A program made the translations under genes and the position numbers. DNA of 64,000 nt from Adineta vaga (Eukaryota; Rotifera): NCBI GenBank assembly GCA_021613535.1, contig CP075497.1, forward strand, positions 8,060,001 through 8,124,000, read 5' to 3'. The notes under the pieces were generated by a model. That model searched no databases. It worked only from the letters and a program-made list of their open reading frames with translations, and was not told where the DNA came from. This document shows positions 1-11,632 of the stretch, one piece after another. Numbering within the stretch: position 1 is the first letter of the stretch; each line of letters begins with the position of its first letter.

Positions 1-3000
1 GGCACAAACTAATACAAATTCAGGATTGTACTAAAAGTATTCAAAGAATTATTTTCTTAAAATATCAAAAATAAATTCTTGATTTACTTCATAAGCAACT
101 GGTAAAATAACATGATGAAAAGCATTTATATAATCTGCATCAACAGCTGGTGGATCCTATCGGAAAAAACATTTCTCAATGAACAGTTTTCTTTTTCAAT
201 AATATCTCAACTTACAAAATTCAACCATCCAATATTAATATTGAATCCCAATCCTTTGTCTTTACCGCTATCATTTGGATGACCTTCATTGGGTGGAAAA
301 GCATCAGCACAATGTAATGAAATATAAAGCACTCTGAAGAAAATACTAAAATCAAGTTGGCTCGATTAAAATAACAATCTTACCCTGGATCTTCATAAAA
401 AACATCCTAAAGATAAAATTAAATATTCATCATCAAAATCATCAATGATGAGATACTACAATTCTGTACGAAAAATAGCGCTCGTTCTGAACAGATGAGA
501 CAACTCATATGGTTGAAAGGACGAATTACGTTTTCCTACATCTCTGCTTTCGAAATTTGCTATAGTCTTAATGTGAATGAAATGCAAAACAAAATGTTTA
601 CCTTCACTCCATCACCCATATGATAATCAAAGTCAACAATTAAAATTCTGTAAAGAAAAGCGATGTTAAAAATAAAATTTAAACGAAATATTCGTACCGA
701 CGAAGATTATAATTTTTTTGTAAATATCTTGCACAAATTGCAACATTATTAAAATAACAAAAACCATAATCCATGCCTGAATGTGCATGATGGCCAGGTG
801 GACGAATAATAGCAAAACCATTTCGTCCCTAAATATACAAATTAACTTTAAAAACAAACAAAATCAATTGAAATATACTATACTTGATCATTCATTATTG
901 CATCCACCATATTTAAACAAGAACCAGCAGCAAGAAGAGCATTATCAAACACATCCTAATCAATTGAATAACAGGATATTTTCAAAAAGAATAAAAGATA
1001 AGAATATGTGTTAATTACATTTGTGTATTCAACAGAACGTAGTATTCCTTCTCGACTTTGTAATTGTTTTCTAGTTGCTGTTTTCGTCGTTTCCAGATCA
1101 TCATAAAAATCTTTACCATGAACAAGTATTACTTCTTCTCTAGTTGCCATACGACTAGGAATCATTGTACAACGTTTATCAAGACCACGACTTTTCAAAC
1201 CTTTCCATATGGCTACAATTCGACCAGGTCGTTCACAATGATTACTAAAAATAGCATTACAAAAGAAAATATTTCTCCAATTCAATACCTGTTAAAAAAT
1301 TTTTTTTTAATTACCTCACAGTAAATTTTCGCATTAATTCATCATAAACAAGAAGTGTTGCTCTAAAGATTACAAGAGAATATTCCATACAATTCGATTG
1401 GATTTCCAATTTACCCTCTTTCTAATGGTTTTACGTGTGGTGCTATTTCTAATGCACGTTTTATATTTTTCTCAATTTGTTTTGCCTGCTCTTCCGTTCG
1501 TTGTATGACAAGTGTTGGAGTTAAATCGTATTTTGGTGGCCGATTATCATTATTAGCTAATGGATTTAATGCTCTAAAACACATTGCGTTTATTAACGAA
1601 GTGAAATTGAAGAAAAACGCGATTAAACGAACTGTTTTCGTTTTGCTTCTTTGATCCAAACTTCACTTTCTTCCGTTAAATCAACTTTTAATGATTGCCA
1701 ATAATCTTTTAATACATGTTTACAACATGCCACCGTTTTCTTCACACTTTACAGGAAAAAAGAAAACAAATTTCAATTAAAGAAATAACTTGTATTGATA
1801 TTTCATACATCGGATCAGGATTTGTACATGCTTGCAATGGAGAACATGGATCACCAAGTAATGATCGTAATGTCCATGTTGCACTTTCGGCTAATGTATC
1901 AAGACAATAGCCACCCTAATACAAAGAAATCTTGAACATTTTAATCTTTAAATAAAAATCTTACTTCGAGAAGCACCATTACTCTCCCATTAGCTAAACC
2001 TTTCAAATAATGTGTTAAATGAGCGAATATATCCGGTGTAATTTTCATTTCTCCCTACAATTCATCGAATATATTTACTCTTGATCTTGATAATCAAAAT
2101 TATTATATTACCTCAGGACAACCTAATGCTACATCATAGCCAGCGGAAACGAGCACCAAATCAGGATCATACTAATCGAAAACAAAAACGCATATCCATT
2201 CACATATCTTTTTTCAATCAATATTATTTTTGTTACTTCATAAGCAATTGGAAGAATAATATTGAAAAAGATGTATAAATAATCAGCATTTTTCAATCCA
2301 GTCTAATTATTCATTTATTGTATCTCTTTTATATGAAATCAAAATATCTTTTACTTTATTTAATGGTATATTCACATTATATCCTCGTCCATCTCCATTT
2401 CCAATATGATCAAAATCTGATTCAGCCAATTGTGGCCAAAATTCTCCGTATTCATATCGATGAGTTGATATATATAAAACTCTAATAATCAAACTCTATC
2501 TTTCTTATTTAGAATCTTTTCTTTTTCTTACTTATTTGTATCATAAAAAGCATATTGTGTACCTTGACCATGATGTACATCCCAATCAAGAATTAATACT
2601 CTATGAAAAGAACGACTGTTCTATGTGCATTTTTGCAATGTATTCATACCTTTGTGAATTATATTTTTCAATAGCAGTTTTAGCAGTTATAACAATATTA
2701 TTAAATAAACAAAAGCCATTCATTTCATTCTTCATTGCATGATGACCAGGTGGACGAACAAGAGCAAAACCATTACGACACTTTAAATCAAATACAACGA
2801 ATGATTTACCAAGAGAAAGACATCGTATGTCAAATAATTAAGTTACCTGATTTGTCATTATACTTTCTAATAGATTAAGTGAACCACCAATAGCTAATTT
2901 AGCTGCTTCAAATGAATACTAAAGATTATCGAAATAAAAAACGTAATGTTTTCTCCGAAATGATCTACTTCATTCATATAAACATCTTCATATGTTTGAC

Positions 3001-3325
3001 AGAATTCTTTCAATTGTTCAATATTTTGAACTGGTGCTTTAGATAGTTTCTTTAATAAATCTTTATTATGGTACAATAAAATATCTTCATCAGTAGCTTT
3101 AGTTGACTAAATGAAAAATGAAGATATTGAGTAAAATTCTTCTTCGATTATCCTACAAACCTTCACAAAAAGACAACGATCAAATAAATTCAATTCACGA
3201 CAACGATCAAGAATGGATGATAAACGACGAGGATTTTCATGATGTTCTTTTGACCATGGACACTCATGTTTAAGCATGAGGTCATCATAAGTATATCCAG
3301 TAATTGCGGCAGATTGTGCAGCCAT
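1..3325 (-). CDS. HDAC6: HDAC6-like class IIb tandem histone/tubulin deacetylase (3' end outside window)
   Basis: Zinc-dependent lysine deacetylase of the HDAC6/HDAC10 class, acting on tubulin and other cytoplasmic proteins in known animals. Two catalytic domains lie in tandem across many short introns. Domain 1 (about 3325-1800) starts [18 protein letters not shown] and carries [35 protein letters not shown] and LEGGY, so its zinc ligands and transition-state tyrosine are present. Domain 2 (from about 1650 down) carries [14 protein letters not shown] and [10 protein letters not shown], and is cut by the window edge at NPEFVLVCA. The start is the only Met before domain 1, and a splice-acceptor-like TTTTTTGTAG lies about 25 nt upstream. 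Domain 2 is the more divergent: the family's DVHHGNGTQ is DYHMGDGVK and LHRYD is LHCAD, although the Asp and His ligands remain. Any C-terminal ubiquitin-binding zinc finger would be outside the window, so HDAC10 cannot be fully excluded. Confidence 0.9.
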
Positions 3326-4268
3326 TCAATAAAAAATATTAATAATCTACAAAAAAGAAATATGTCATGTATGAAACTTTCTGTATTTGTTTTAATTACA
3401 GTGTATAAATAAGAACTTCATGATATTTGTGAAGCACTTTTTTTCAATCAAAATATTCGCTAGAAAACGACAAAATAATAGTAGATTTAGTTTAGAAAAA
3501 ATATGGAAGAAAGAAAGAATGTGAACGAAAAGGATTACATTGGCTATTTTCTTTTACCATGGCACACTTTCAGATCATAGATGGCGCTCGATGTTTATAC
3601 TAATTGAAGTATAAAGAATTGTGGAAACCCGTCTATTTTAGCATACAACACAAGGAATTCACTAACGTATTCCATTTCGATATCCCCTGCGATAGAGTTG
3701 ATGTTGATACAAGACTATCGTTTTCTATTTATTAAAATTTCGAGACACTATCTCATCTCTATATGTAATTTACATCGTAATGAAGATTAGTAGTACTATA
3801 AAGACGAAAATTAGCAATTATGATTCTAGTTATTTCGCCAAAATTGAATACAATATGAGAAATTCACAAATAATGTACAGAAAAAGTTACAATCCGAAAA
3901 CGAAAATCTTTCACATCTTTTGCATGTTAAAAAAGCAGACTTTACAAAATGTGAATGATATTTACATGTATAACAATTTTACAGAGTATATATGCCTATA
4001 TTGGGAAAATTCAGGACAATTCAATTTGTTTCGTATAGCGAACATAAAATGTTATCAGAATTAGAACGATAGATGGAGTATGAAAATGTTTCAATCCCTA
4101 TTAGTGTACTAACGAACCAAATATATTTCATTAAATTTTATCTTTTATCTTTTCGAAAAATGGGGCAAAAAATAAAGACTGGATTGATAGGTCTAAAAAT
4201 AGAATAGAAGAGATTGAATTTCTTTTGTTTGACTTTATCTCGTGAGATCAAAAATAAACTGTAGAAAT
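3326..4268. promoter_or_regulatory. Divergent intergenic region between HDAC6-like and oxidoreductase genes
   Basis: About 940 bp between two divergently transcribed starts, so it must hold both promoters. It is AT-rich. A 94-codon open frame at 3780-4064 resembles no known family and has no flanking exons. No repeat or RNA gene was recognised. Confidence 0.4.
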
Positions 4269-5834
4269 ATGACTGATTCAACGTCAAAATCTCGTGTCGA
4301 TGTGCTTATGATCGGTTCTGGAGAATATACAACAGGTTATGTTCATGGTTCAGCAAGCAAATCCGACAAGAGTAAAGGAGGTAAATACAAGAACTCAAAA
4401 TTAAACTACATCTTCAAATAATAACTCGCTTGAATTGTTTAGTTGTAGCATTGACATTGATTGATCTTCGTCGTCGTGGTAAAACTGATCGTTTAGGTAT
4501 TTGTGGAACGAATGGAAAAAAATTTCCCGAAATTCGAAAATATATGCAACAAGCAATTGGTGATGCTTATAAAGAAATGGATTTAACCATGGATTGGTGG
4601 TACGTATATATCTTTTCAGTTAATTTTCATGATCGTTTTCAAGAAGAGAAATTTTTGTTAATTATAGGCCTGGTGATGATACAGTTGATAGTCAAGCATA
4701 TATTCAAGCTCTTGATACATTTAAACCGGGTGATGCTTGTGTGATCTTTACACCTGATGATACACATTACGATATGGCTTTAGAAGCAATCCGACGTGGT
4801 ATACATGTTATGATTACAAAACCTGCAGTGAAAACATTAGCAGAACATCGAAAATTGTATGAAGAAGCAAAGAAGAATAATGTTCTTGTAACCATCGAAG
4901 GTTTATATATACAGTGCATTTTTCTTGTCTTTATATTCATTTTGTTTCAATTATTTAGTTCATAAACGTTTTGATCCAATGTATTCCGACGCTCGAGATC
5001 GTATTCGAGAAAGTCTTGGTGATTTTTCATATTTCTATTCATTTATGTCTCAACCTAAATTTCAATTAGATACATTTCGATCATGTAAATTGAAATTTCT
5101 TATATCAAACTTCAAAAATTGATGTTTTTATTCTAGGGGCAGGAATATCGTCTGATATATCCTACTATCTCAATAGTCATCATATTGATTTTCATATGTG
5201 GTCATTGTACAGTCGAGCTCGTCCAATGCGTGTTACTGCGATGGGTTCTACAGGTGTAGCTAAATCACAATTCAATATCGATACAGAAGACATTATAACT
5301 CTTACTGTCCAATGGATAAATTTATCATCGCAAACAATTGGTACAGCTGTTTATACATCGTCATGGATAAGTGCAAAATCGGATACACATACACAACAGA
5401 AATTTTTCTATGTTGGTCATCATGGAGAAGTAAATATTGATCAAGCACATCGTGGATATACACTTGCATCGGATACGAATGGATATTTGAGTATTAATCC
5501 ATTATATATGAAATTAGTTCCAACTGATGGTAAGTGAATTTATATTTGATCAATTAGTTTATTTTGATTTCTAAATGAAGGTTATTTTGCGGGACAACTT
5601 GGTTATGGTTATCGAAGTTTTGAAGCTTTTATTGATGCTGTTGCAGATTTAAATGCGAAGAAAATTGAAATGGATACATGTGATATGAAATTACCAACTA
5701 TTGGAACAACATTACAAGAAACAGCAATATTAGAAGCAGGTCGTATTAGTTTGGATAATCACTCTGTAATGGTAGAAATCATCTATGAGAATGACACATC
5801 ATTCATTCCAATTGAATTAAAACTTCTTAAATGA
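4269..5834 (+). CDS. Gfo/Idh/MocA-family NAD(P)-dependent oxidoreductase
   Basis: Predicted NAD(P)-dependent sugar or cyclitol-type dehydrogenase of about 450 aa in several exons with 50-65 bp introns. The N-terminus [20 protein letters not shown] has a Rossmann strand and a glycine-rich GSGEYTTG turn. Further on are [20 protein letters not shown] and TKPAVKT, the equivalent of the family's EKP motif with its conserved lysine, then VHKRFDP and [11 protein letters not shown] in the C-terminal alpha/beta domain. Exon joins keep frame, for example GG-AG/GTAAAT before [14 protein letters not shown]. It ends LKLLK-stop. From memory, the GSGEYTTG signature resembles fungal and bacterial members more than standard animal dihydrodiol dehydrogenases, so horizontal origin is possible. 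The spliceosomal introns show it is domesticated. The substrate cannot be told from sequence. Confidence 0.85.
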
Positions 5835-7591
5835 TTATTGACGCAATATTTATTAATTTTAGAATCTAGTGATTGATTAAATTATTTAACAATATATTTA
5901 TCTAAAGATTTTATTTATTGAATAAAAAGTTATCGGTATATATGAATAATAGAAAAATTTTCCGCTATTATCAATATAATAGTTTGGAAAAACGCTTATA
6001 ATAAATCTTGAGGATGTGGATGTGGGTGTGTGTGTCGGTGAAACAACGACATAAATGACGCCACGTGAAGGAACAGATTATACTACTTGAGATGCAAATG
6101 AACGTGATCGTATAGAGTTAATTTGTATATCTGATTAGAAAACAAAACATTTCTTGATATACTAGAATGTATTTGCACGTCTCTACTCGATCAGAAAACA
6201 TTCTGGGTATTTCGAACTAACAAAAAATATGTTTATAACTGCCTTTAGACCAATTTGTTTGACTTCAACTGTAATTTGCTGCTTGACTTCTTTTCCTTCA
6301 GTTTCATCAAATTTGTTGAACACGATATCCTCATTTAGATCCATCTTATGTAATGACGTCACCATACTTGAATTTTCTTTTACTGGCAGCTGTTGCAGCA
6401 AGTTTTTGATCAAGAAGAGTATTGATCGTAGTTGATTCCAACAGACCAATGTTATTTCGTTCTAATGACATAAGTGAAGTGAATCGACTTAATTCTAGTT
6501 GAAATTTCATCGCTTCTTTTTCATTTCTCCATTAAAAGTATAAAATGTTGAACGTCCTCTTGCTAAGTTCCAGCATATTTCTATCATTAAAAGTAATACT
6601 TAATATTCAATATGACTACTATGGAAAATTTGAGTTTCGTAGTACCCTTTCATTCTGAACTTTGATCAATACAGAACGTTCGAAAAGGGTGGCACGAAAC
6701 GTAGATTACTCTGCTCAAAACAGTTCCGACAGAAAATATATACATTTCATATGAAAGTATTATTAGAAAACTAAATATATTAGCTAAAGTAGTGTTATTT
6801 ATCGAGCAATACTTTTAATTAAAAATTTGTATGTACGAAGCGGTTATTTATACAAACTTCGAGGATTTTTCCAAATATCCGAAACAAAACCTGTGAATCT
6901 TTAATCTAAGAACACACTGAATATTTGAAATTCTTTCTACCTTTTGTCAACGGTTTTGATAAGACACATTGTGAATGAATTATCTTGATACAATCATTCG
7001 TCTTCAATAGTTCAAATGAAATAAGATAAGGAAGGTGAGTTTACTGTATTATAAACAAAAATATCTTTTTAGAAAAGAAAAAACGTGTTAAAATATATTT
7101 CATTTCTGTTACATCATCTCGTCTCGTAATTTATATCTTCAATTATAAATCGAATTACATTTTCAAAATCGTATGCGTAGGTCATCCTTGTAATACTTGC
7201 ACCTTCTCCGTACGATTCTTTATTACCGTCGAGTGTGTCACTACACAAAAGTAATCTAGCTAAACAAAATAAGATTGATTTATAATCTGCTTATTATAAT
7301 AAAGATTGAATCAAGTGAAAGTAGGTATTGAAGATCGAGAAGTTCGGTTTTACTTCAGTTCATTTAAATGAACTTTGAGTTTGACCTTGTCAATCCTTGA
7401 TATTAATCTTATATGCATTTTTATATCTTCATGCAATATTTTCGGCGCTACCTTTGTTGTAATAAAATTAGTATCGTGGTTGATTCGTATCGTAATTAGT
7501 CACTGGAGTAATTCTACGATGTCTGATAATTCGAAATTGTTCCATAAATTCGTCACGAAATAATTTCGATGTTAAACAGTTCAGATAAAAA
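5835..7591. other. Convergent intergenic region, no gene recognised
   Basis: About 1.76 kb between the ends of two convergent genes. It holds a GT-rich stretch near 6014-6042 and AT-rich DNA. The overlapping open frames at 6183-6449 on both strands are low-complexity shadows without homology, and 7375-7563 shows no domain. No transposon ends or RNA genes were seen. Confidence 0.4.
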
Positions 7592-8678
7592 TTAATCTAA
7601 AATATCAAGAGTACAAAATGTTATTTTATAATAAAATAATAAATTTACTGCATAATTTAAACTTAAAATCCAGTTTAAAATAGCAACTGTATCGATGATT
7701 GTAAGATTAAGTGACTGTATAGTTATGCGCGATGGTATAATAATTCGATAAAGTGATACTGGTAAAGTTGTTGCAAGAAAAATCATAATACGACAAATTA
7801 CAAGAATAAATATTTGTTTTTGTAAATTTCTTGTTTTCATATTTATACGTTGTGTTTGATTGAAAACTATCTGTCGACGACTATGTATATTCATAATCGT
7901 ATCGAAAAGTAGAATCAACATGAATATTACTGGAACTATACAATATATAAATGCCTACAATAAGAATCATACATAGATTTTGTCTTTAATATGCAACATT
8001 TTCATCATTTCAATTAACTTACTTGTACCATAGTCCACTGAGAGAAATACCATGTTATATATCCGATATTTGTAAATATATTTGGACCACATGATGCACT
8101 AGCTAAACCTGGAATTAAAATTCCGTATGAAGAAGTTAACATATGCGAGTGAAGGCCAATATCAATAATAAAAATAAAGCATACAACATATAGAGCATTT
8201 TTTGGTGTGCATAAAGTTATCGATTTGTATGGAAATCGTGTACGTATCCAACGATCTATTGAAATAAAGACAAGTAGCCAAGCTGAATTCAATTGAGTAA
8301 CATATGATGTAAACGATCGAAAACGACAAAGTTCATCGTATGCAACGTTCCTATAAAGTTGAATCTAGATGAAAAAAGAAATTGATATTAGTTTTAATTA
8401 TTTAAACGAAAAGAAAACCTTACTTTTAAACCATATTCAACAAAATCAATGATTAATATTAGTAAATAGATTGTATCTGATATCGCTAAGATAATAAAGA
8501 GACATCCAGTTGATATATTTCTTAATGTAACTCGTGAAAATGTTAATAAACTAGCGATATTACCAATAAAACCAAATGGAAATAGAATTAAATAACCCCA
8601 AAAATAAATTTCATTAACAATGGGTGAATTTTTAAATAAATTAAACAATATATCATTCAAATTAGTTATATTACTCAT
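7592..8678 (-). CDS. Rhodopsin-family (class A) seven-transmembrane receptor, neuropeptide-receptor type
   Basis: G-protein-coupled receptor in three exons (about 8678-8424, 8367-8033, 7957-7592). I chose the Met at 8678 (MSNITNLNDI) over the upstream Met at 8732 because it gives a short extracellular N-terminus with an N-glycosylation site (NIT). TM1 contains GNIASLLTFSR (the GN motif), TM2 has LAISDTIYLL (family LAxxD), and TM3 ends SIDRWIRTRFP, a DRW version of DRY. The TM3 Cys (ELCRFRS) and the ECL2 Cys (ASCGPNI) can form the usual disulphide. TM6 lacks a clear CWxP and TM7 (NYAVNLLFYY) has a degenerate NPxxY. The protein stops about ten residues after TM7, so the C-tail is nearly absent or lies in an unrecognised exon. 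Resembles the large FMRFamide-receptor-like class A expansions of small invertebrates. Ligand unknown. Confidence 0.8.
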
Positions 8679-9603
8679 TCTCTTTTCTACAATGTTCAAC
8701 AACTGATGAACTCGACAAAATCTGAACAACATATATATGTGATGTAGCTATATAAGTGCAATTAAAAAGCTAAATAAAACTTAATCTTAATCACTTTATA
8801 ATGGAGAAATTTTTCGATTAATAAAAGTTCATTAATGTGATTGATGACATCAATGAATTTTCTTTTAATACAAATAGTGTAAGTATAAAAAATAATTTGA
8901 CATATTAAGAACATAATTGAAGTAGTTCAAAAGTAAGAGATCCAATTGGATTTTATCCTACTTAACAACAAAGAGTGTCTCTTCGGAGATTTCACTTGGC
9001 TTTTACCCAAACATAAAGATCAATACCTGTAATACTACAGAAAAGTTGGTATTTCCCCATGATTCTCTTTTCACTATATAACATAGACGTTGTTTGCTTA
9101 TATTTTCATTCAAAACAAACTATACAAAAGAATGTGTAGAACAGAATTGATGATGTTTTTTTTTTATTTTGAAAAGTATCGTCATACTTTCATATTCAGC
9201 TGTTACTTCTTTTATTCAATATTTTTCCAACTATACACTTCAAGTGGATGAAGTCAGACGTAGAAAAAAAATCACGTTAGGCAAGAACAAAAAAAATTTA
9301 ACTTTCGCATAGATAAGGTAACTTCGAATAATCATGAAACTTTTTTTTGAATGTCGTTCGTAATATGATCGAAATTAGGTTCATATATTTTTTCGTAATA
9401 TCTTTAGCGCCATCGTCTGTAGTATACACGTGACTTATTGGGAAAAAACATTCTTTTCTTCCTTTCAAAACAAATACGATGGAAAAAACCATTATAAGCA
9501 TGTTTTTTTTCTGACAGTGTTGATGTATATATATATATACTTTTCTTTACTTTATTCCAATACTGTTTGTATTGATTAGATTAAAAGTTTCTTATCTATC
9601 TTA
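8679..9603. promoter_or_regulatory. Divergent intergenic region between GPCR and E2-like genes
   Basis: About 920 bp of AT-rich DNA holding the promoters of two divergent genes. It contains a short (TA)n run near 9527-9540. The open frame 9298-9501 (-) is not supported by homology. No other element was recognised. Confidence 0.35.
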
Positions 9604-10133
9604 ATGAGTATCGCAGAAAAACTTATTCGACGTGATCTTGAGAAACTCAAAACTGATCTAGAAAATTCATCAATTATCTTTGTGGATTTAATCGATGATA
9701 ATCTTCTTCATCTTGAGGCAGCTATTCAAGGTCCAATGTCAACACCATATGAAAATGGAGTTTTTTTGATTGACATTAAACTCACTGAACAATTTCCAGT
9801 AAGTTGAAGAACATTTGAATCTTTTTCAATAAATACTTTATCATGCAATCATTACAGTTTTCTTCCCCTCAATCGATTATATTTAAACGAGCTACAATGC
9901 ATCCAAATGTGACTGAAAATGGTACATTTCTGTCGGATTTATTGACAAAAGCAAAATGGGTACCAACATGGAGTATAAAGGATATTTTGGAGCATGTTTG
10001 GGCACGTTTAGCATTTCCAGATATTGACTCCACTGAATGTGATTCAAAGCGAGCTGAACTGTACAGAACTGATCAAGAACATTTCAATGCCCAAGCACGT
10101 CAATATTCTATTGAATATGCACAAGCAATCTGA
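9604..10133 (+). CDS. Ubiquitin-conjugating-enzyme (E2/UBC)-fold protein lacking the catalytic cysteine
   Basis: Two exons, 9604-9798 and 9858-10133, joined in frame across a 59-bp GT-AG intron, give a protein of about 156 aa, normal for a single UBC domain. N-terminal helix 1 (MSIAEKLIRRDLEKLKTDL) is followed by the E2 core: GPMSTPYENGVFLIDIKL (family GPxxTPYExGxF), then QFPFSSPQSIIF, then the diagnostic HPNV. Eight residues on, active E2s have GxICLDIL with the thioester Cys. Here it reads GTFLSDLL, so Leu replaces Cys and no Cys lies nearby. W-x-P (KWVPTWSIKDIL) is kept. It should therefore fold as an E2 but not carry ubiquitin, like UEV-type variants. It may be a pseudo-E2 cofactor or a decaying paralogue, but there is no stop or frameshift. 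Confidence 0.85.
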
Positions 10134-11632
10134 TAAATAAAACTATCTACATAGACATTTTCCAGTATTTCGTGTTTTATACGATTAAATCGACTTCATT
10201 CTTCAGCTTTGTTTTCCATTTGAATAAAATGTTAAATGTTGACCCATACGAAGTTTTCGTAATAAAATGTCAAAGAAATTCTTTGCAATCAGTCTTCTAA
10301 AGTTTTCAAAAGATTCTATTTTCGTCCAATGAAATAACATTCGATAGAAGAGATATGCCCTTCTAATCTTTTTTTTAACTTGCGCAGTAATAGCAAGTAT
10401 GGTATTTGGGTGTATCTGTTATTTCAATTATGTGAACTGTCGAACATATTTTCATCTATCTCGCAAACAAAATCTGTTTTGCAAAAAAATAACTTATCGA
10501 AATTCTTTCCTTACATAGTCACGATGTTAATCGCATTTATTTCAAGACAAACCAGTGGAAATTCTCCACATTTTCTAGATTTTCATAATATCTGTGTTCA
10601 TCATGTATCTCTTTCGTGTTTCTGAAAGTAAAGAATTTCATTATGAAATTGAAGTCATGTCACATGTAACTATGGCAAAACATTCGATAAAGTTCATTCA
10701 TTGCTTTTTTTCTCGTTATTGAACATGCATTTCTTTGTTCATCAACATTCTGTCATATAGTGCCATCTTTTATTACAAAATCATATTGATATTCGATTAG
10801 AAAGGTAAAATTGTCGTTGTTTTTTTTCGTTCGTTCTTTCAACAGATAAATTCAATCTTATCCATATAAAAAAATCAAAATGCCAATCGTATATAATACA
10901 CAGATCTGTCTGCCTGACTCTCGATCGGTCGATAAATGTGTGAATGGATGACGATATTTTCGAAGAGAAGAAAAGAAAAGAAAAGAGAAAAGAAAAAAAG
11001 AATCAAATCACACATAATAACAGCGAATAAGAAAAATATACTAATCGATTGTTCGATTTGTTTTTATTTAGAAATTTATTAGTTACAGCATAAAAAGATT
11101 GTTTTAAAAACTAAACTTTGATTTTATTCTAAACAAAAATAATTATTCACGTATTCACACAATGCCGTGGAAAAAATACATTCCATATGGCAATTTTATG
11201 CATAGCCACACGTTCTTTTTAATGTGCGCGGCATGACTTTGAGAAAATAAATTCACTCTCTCTCTCGCTTCTGATCAGCTAAGATGACTATATGCTCTGT
11301 TTTTGTACGTATTTTCGCCTCCATATCTTTCTCTCTCTATTTTCATTTCTTGTTATCATCATCGTCCATAAGAATCAGCAGCAATTATTTATATCTACTT
11401 GTATTATTCTTTTCTATCGTTTACTAGTTACAAGTAAGCACTTTCTCTCAGTACTTCTGCAATACATATCGTTAGAACAAATACTTATTTTTGTACCATT
11501 ACTTTCGAATGACTAGACAGACGATGTAAAGAGAAGAGAAGAGACGATGAAGAAGACGAAGAAGTCGAAAGAAAAGAAAGTAGGTGTGCTTAGATTGATT
11601 GCTGAAGTCATTATAGAAATGAAAAAAATTGT
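10134..11632. other. Intergenic region upstream of scavenger receptor
   Basis: About 1.5 kb without a recognisable gene. It has a purine tract (GAAAA/GAAGA units) around 10963-11000 and a CT-rich stretch near 11256-11340. The open frames 10380-10625 and 11292-11516 show no family signature. It probably contains the 5' UTR, and possibly an upstream exon, of the CD36-family gene. Confidence 0.35.

Noticed and set aside
6183-6449. Open frames on both strands in the convergent spacer
   Set aside because: Mutually antisense, no homology, no splice partners.
10380-10625. 81-codon open frame upstream of the scavenger receptor
   Set aside because: No ATG at its start and no recognisable domain; composition matches the surrounding non-coding DNA.
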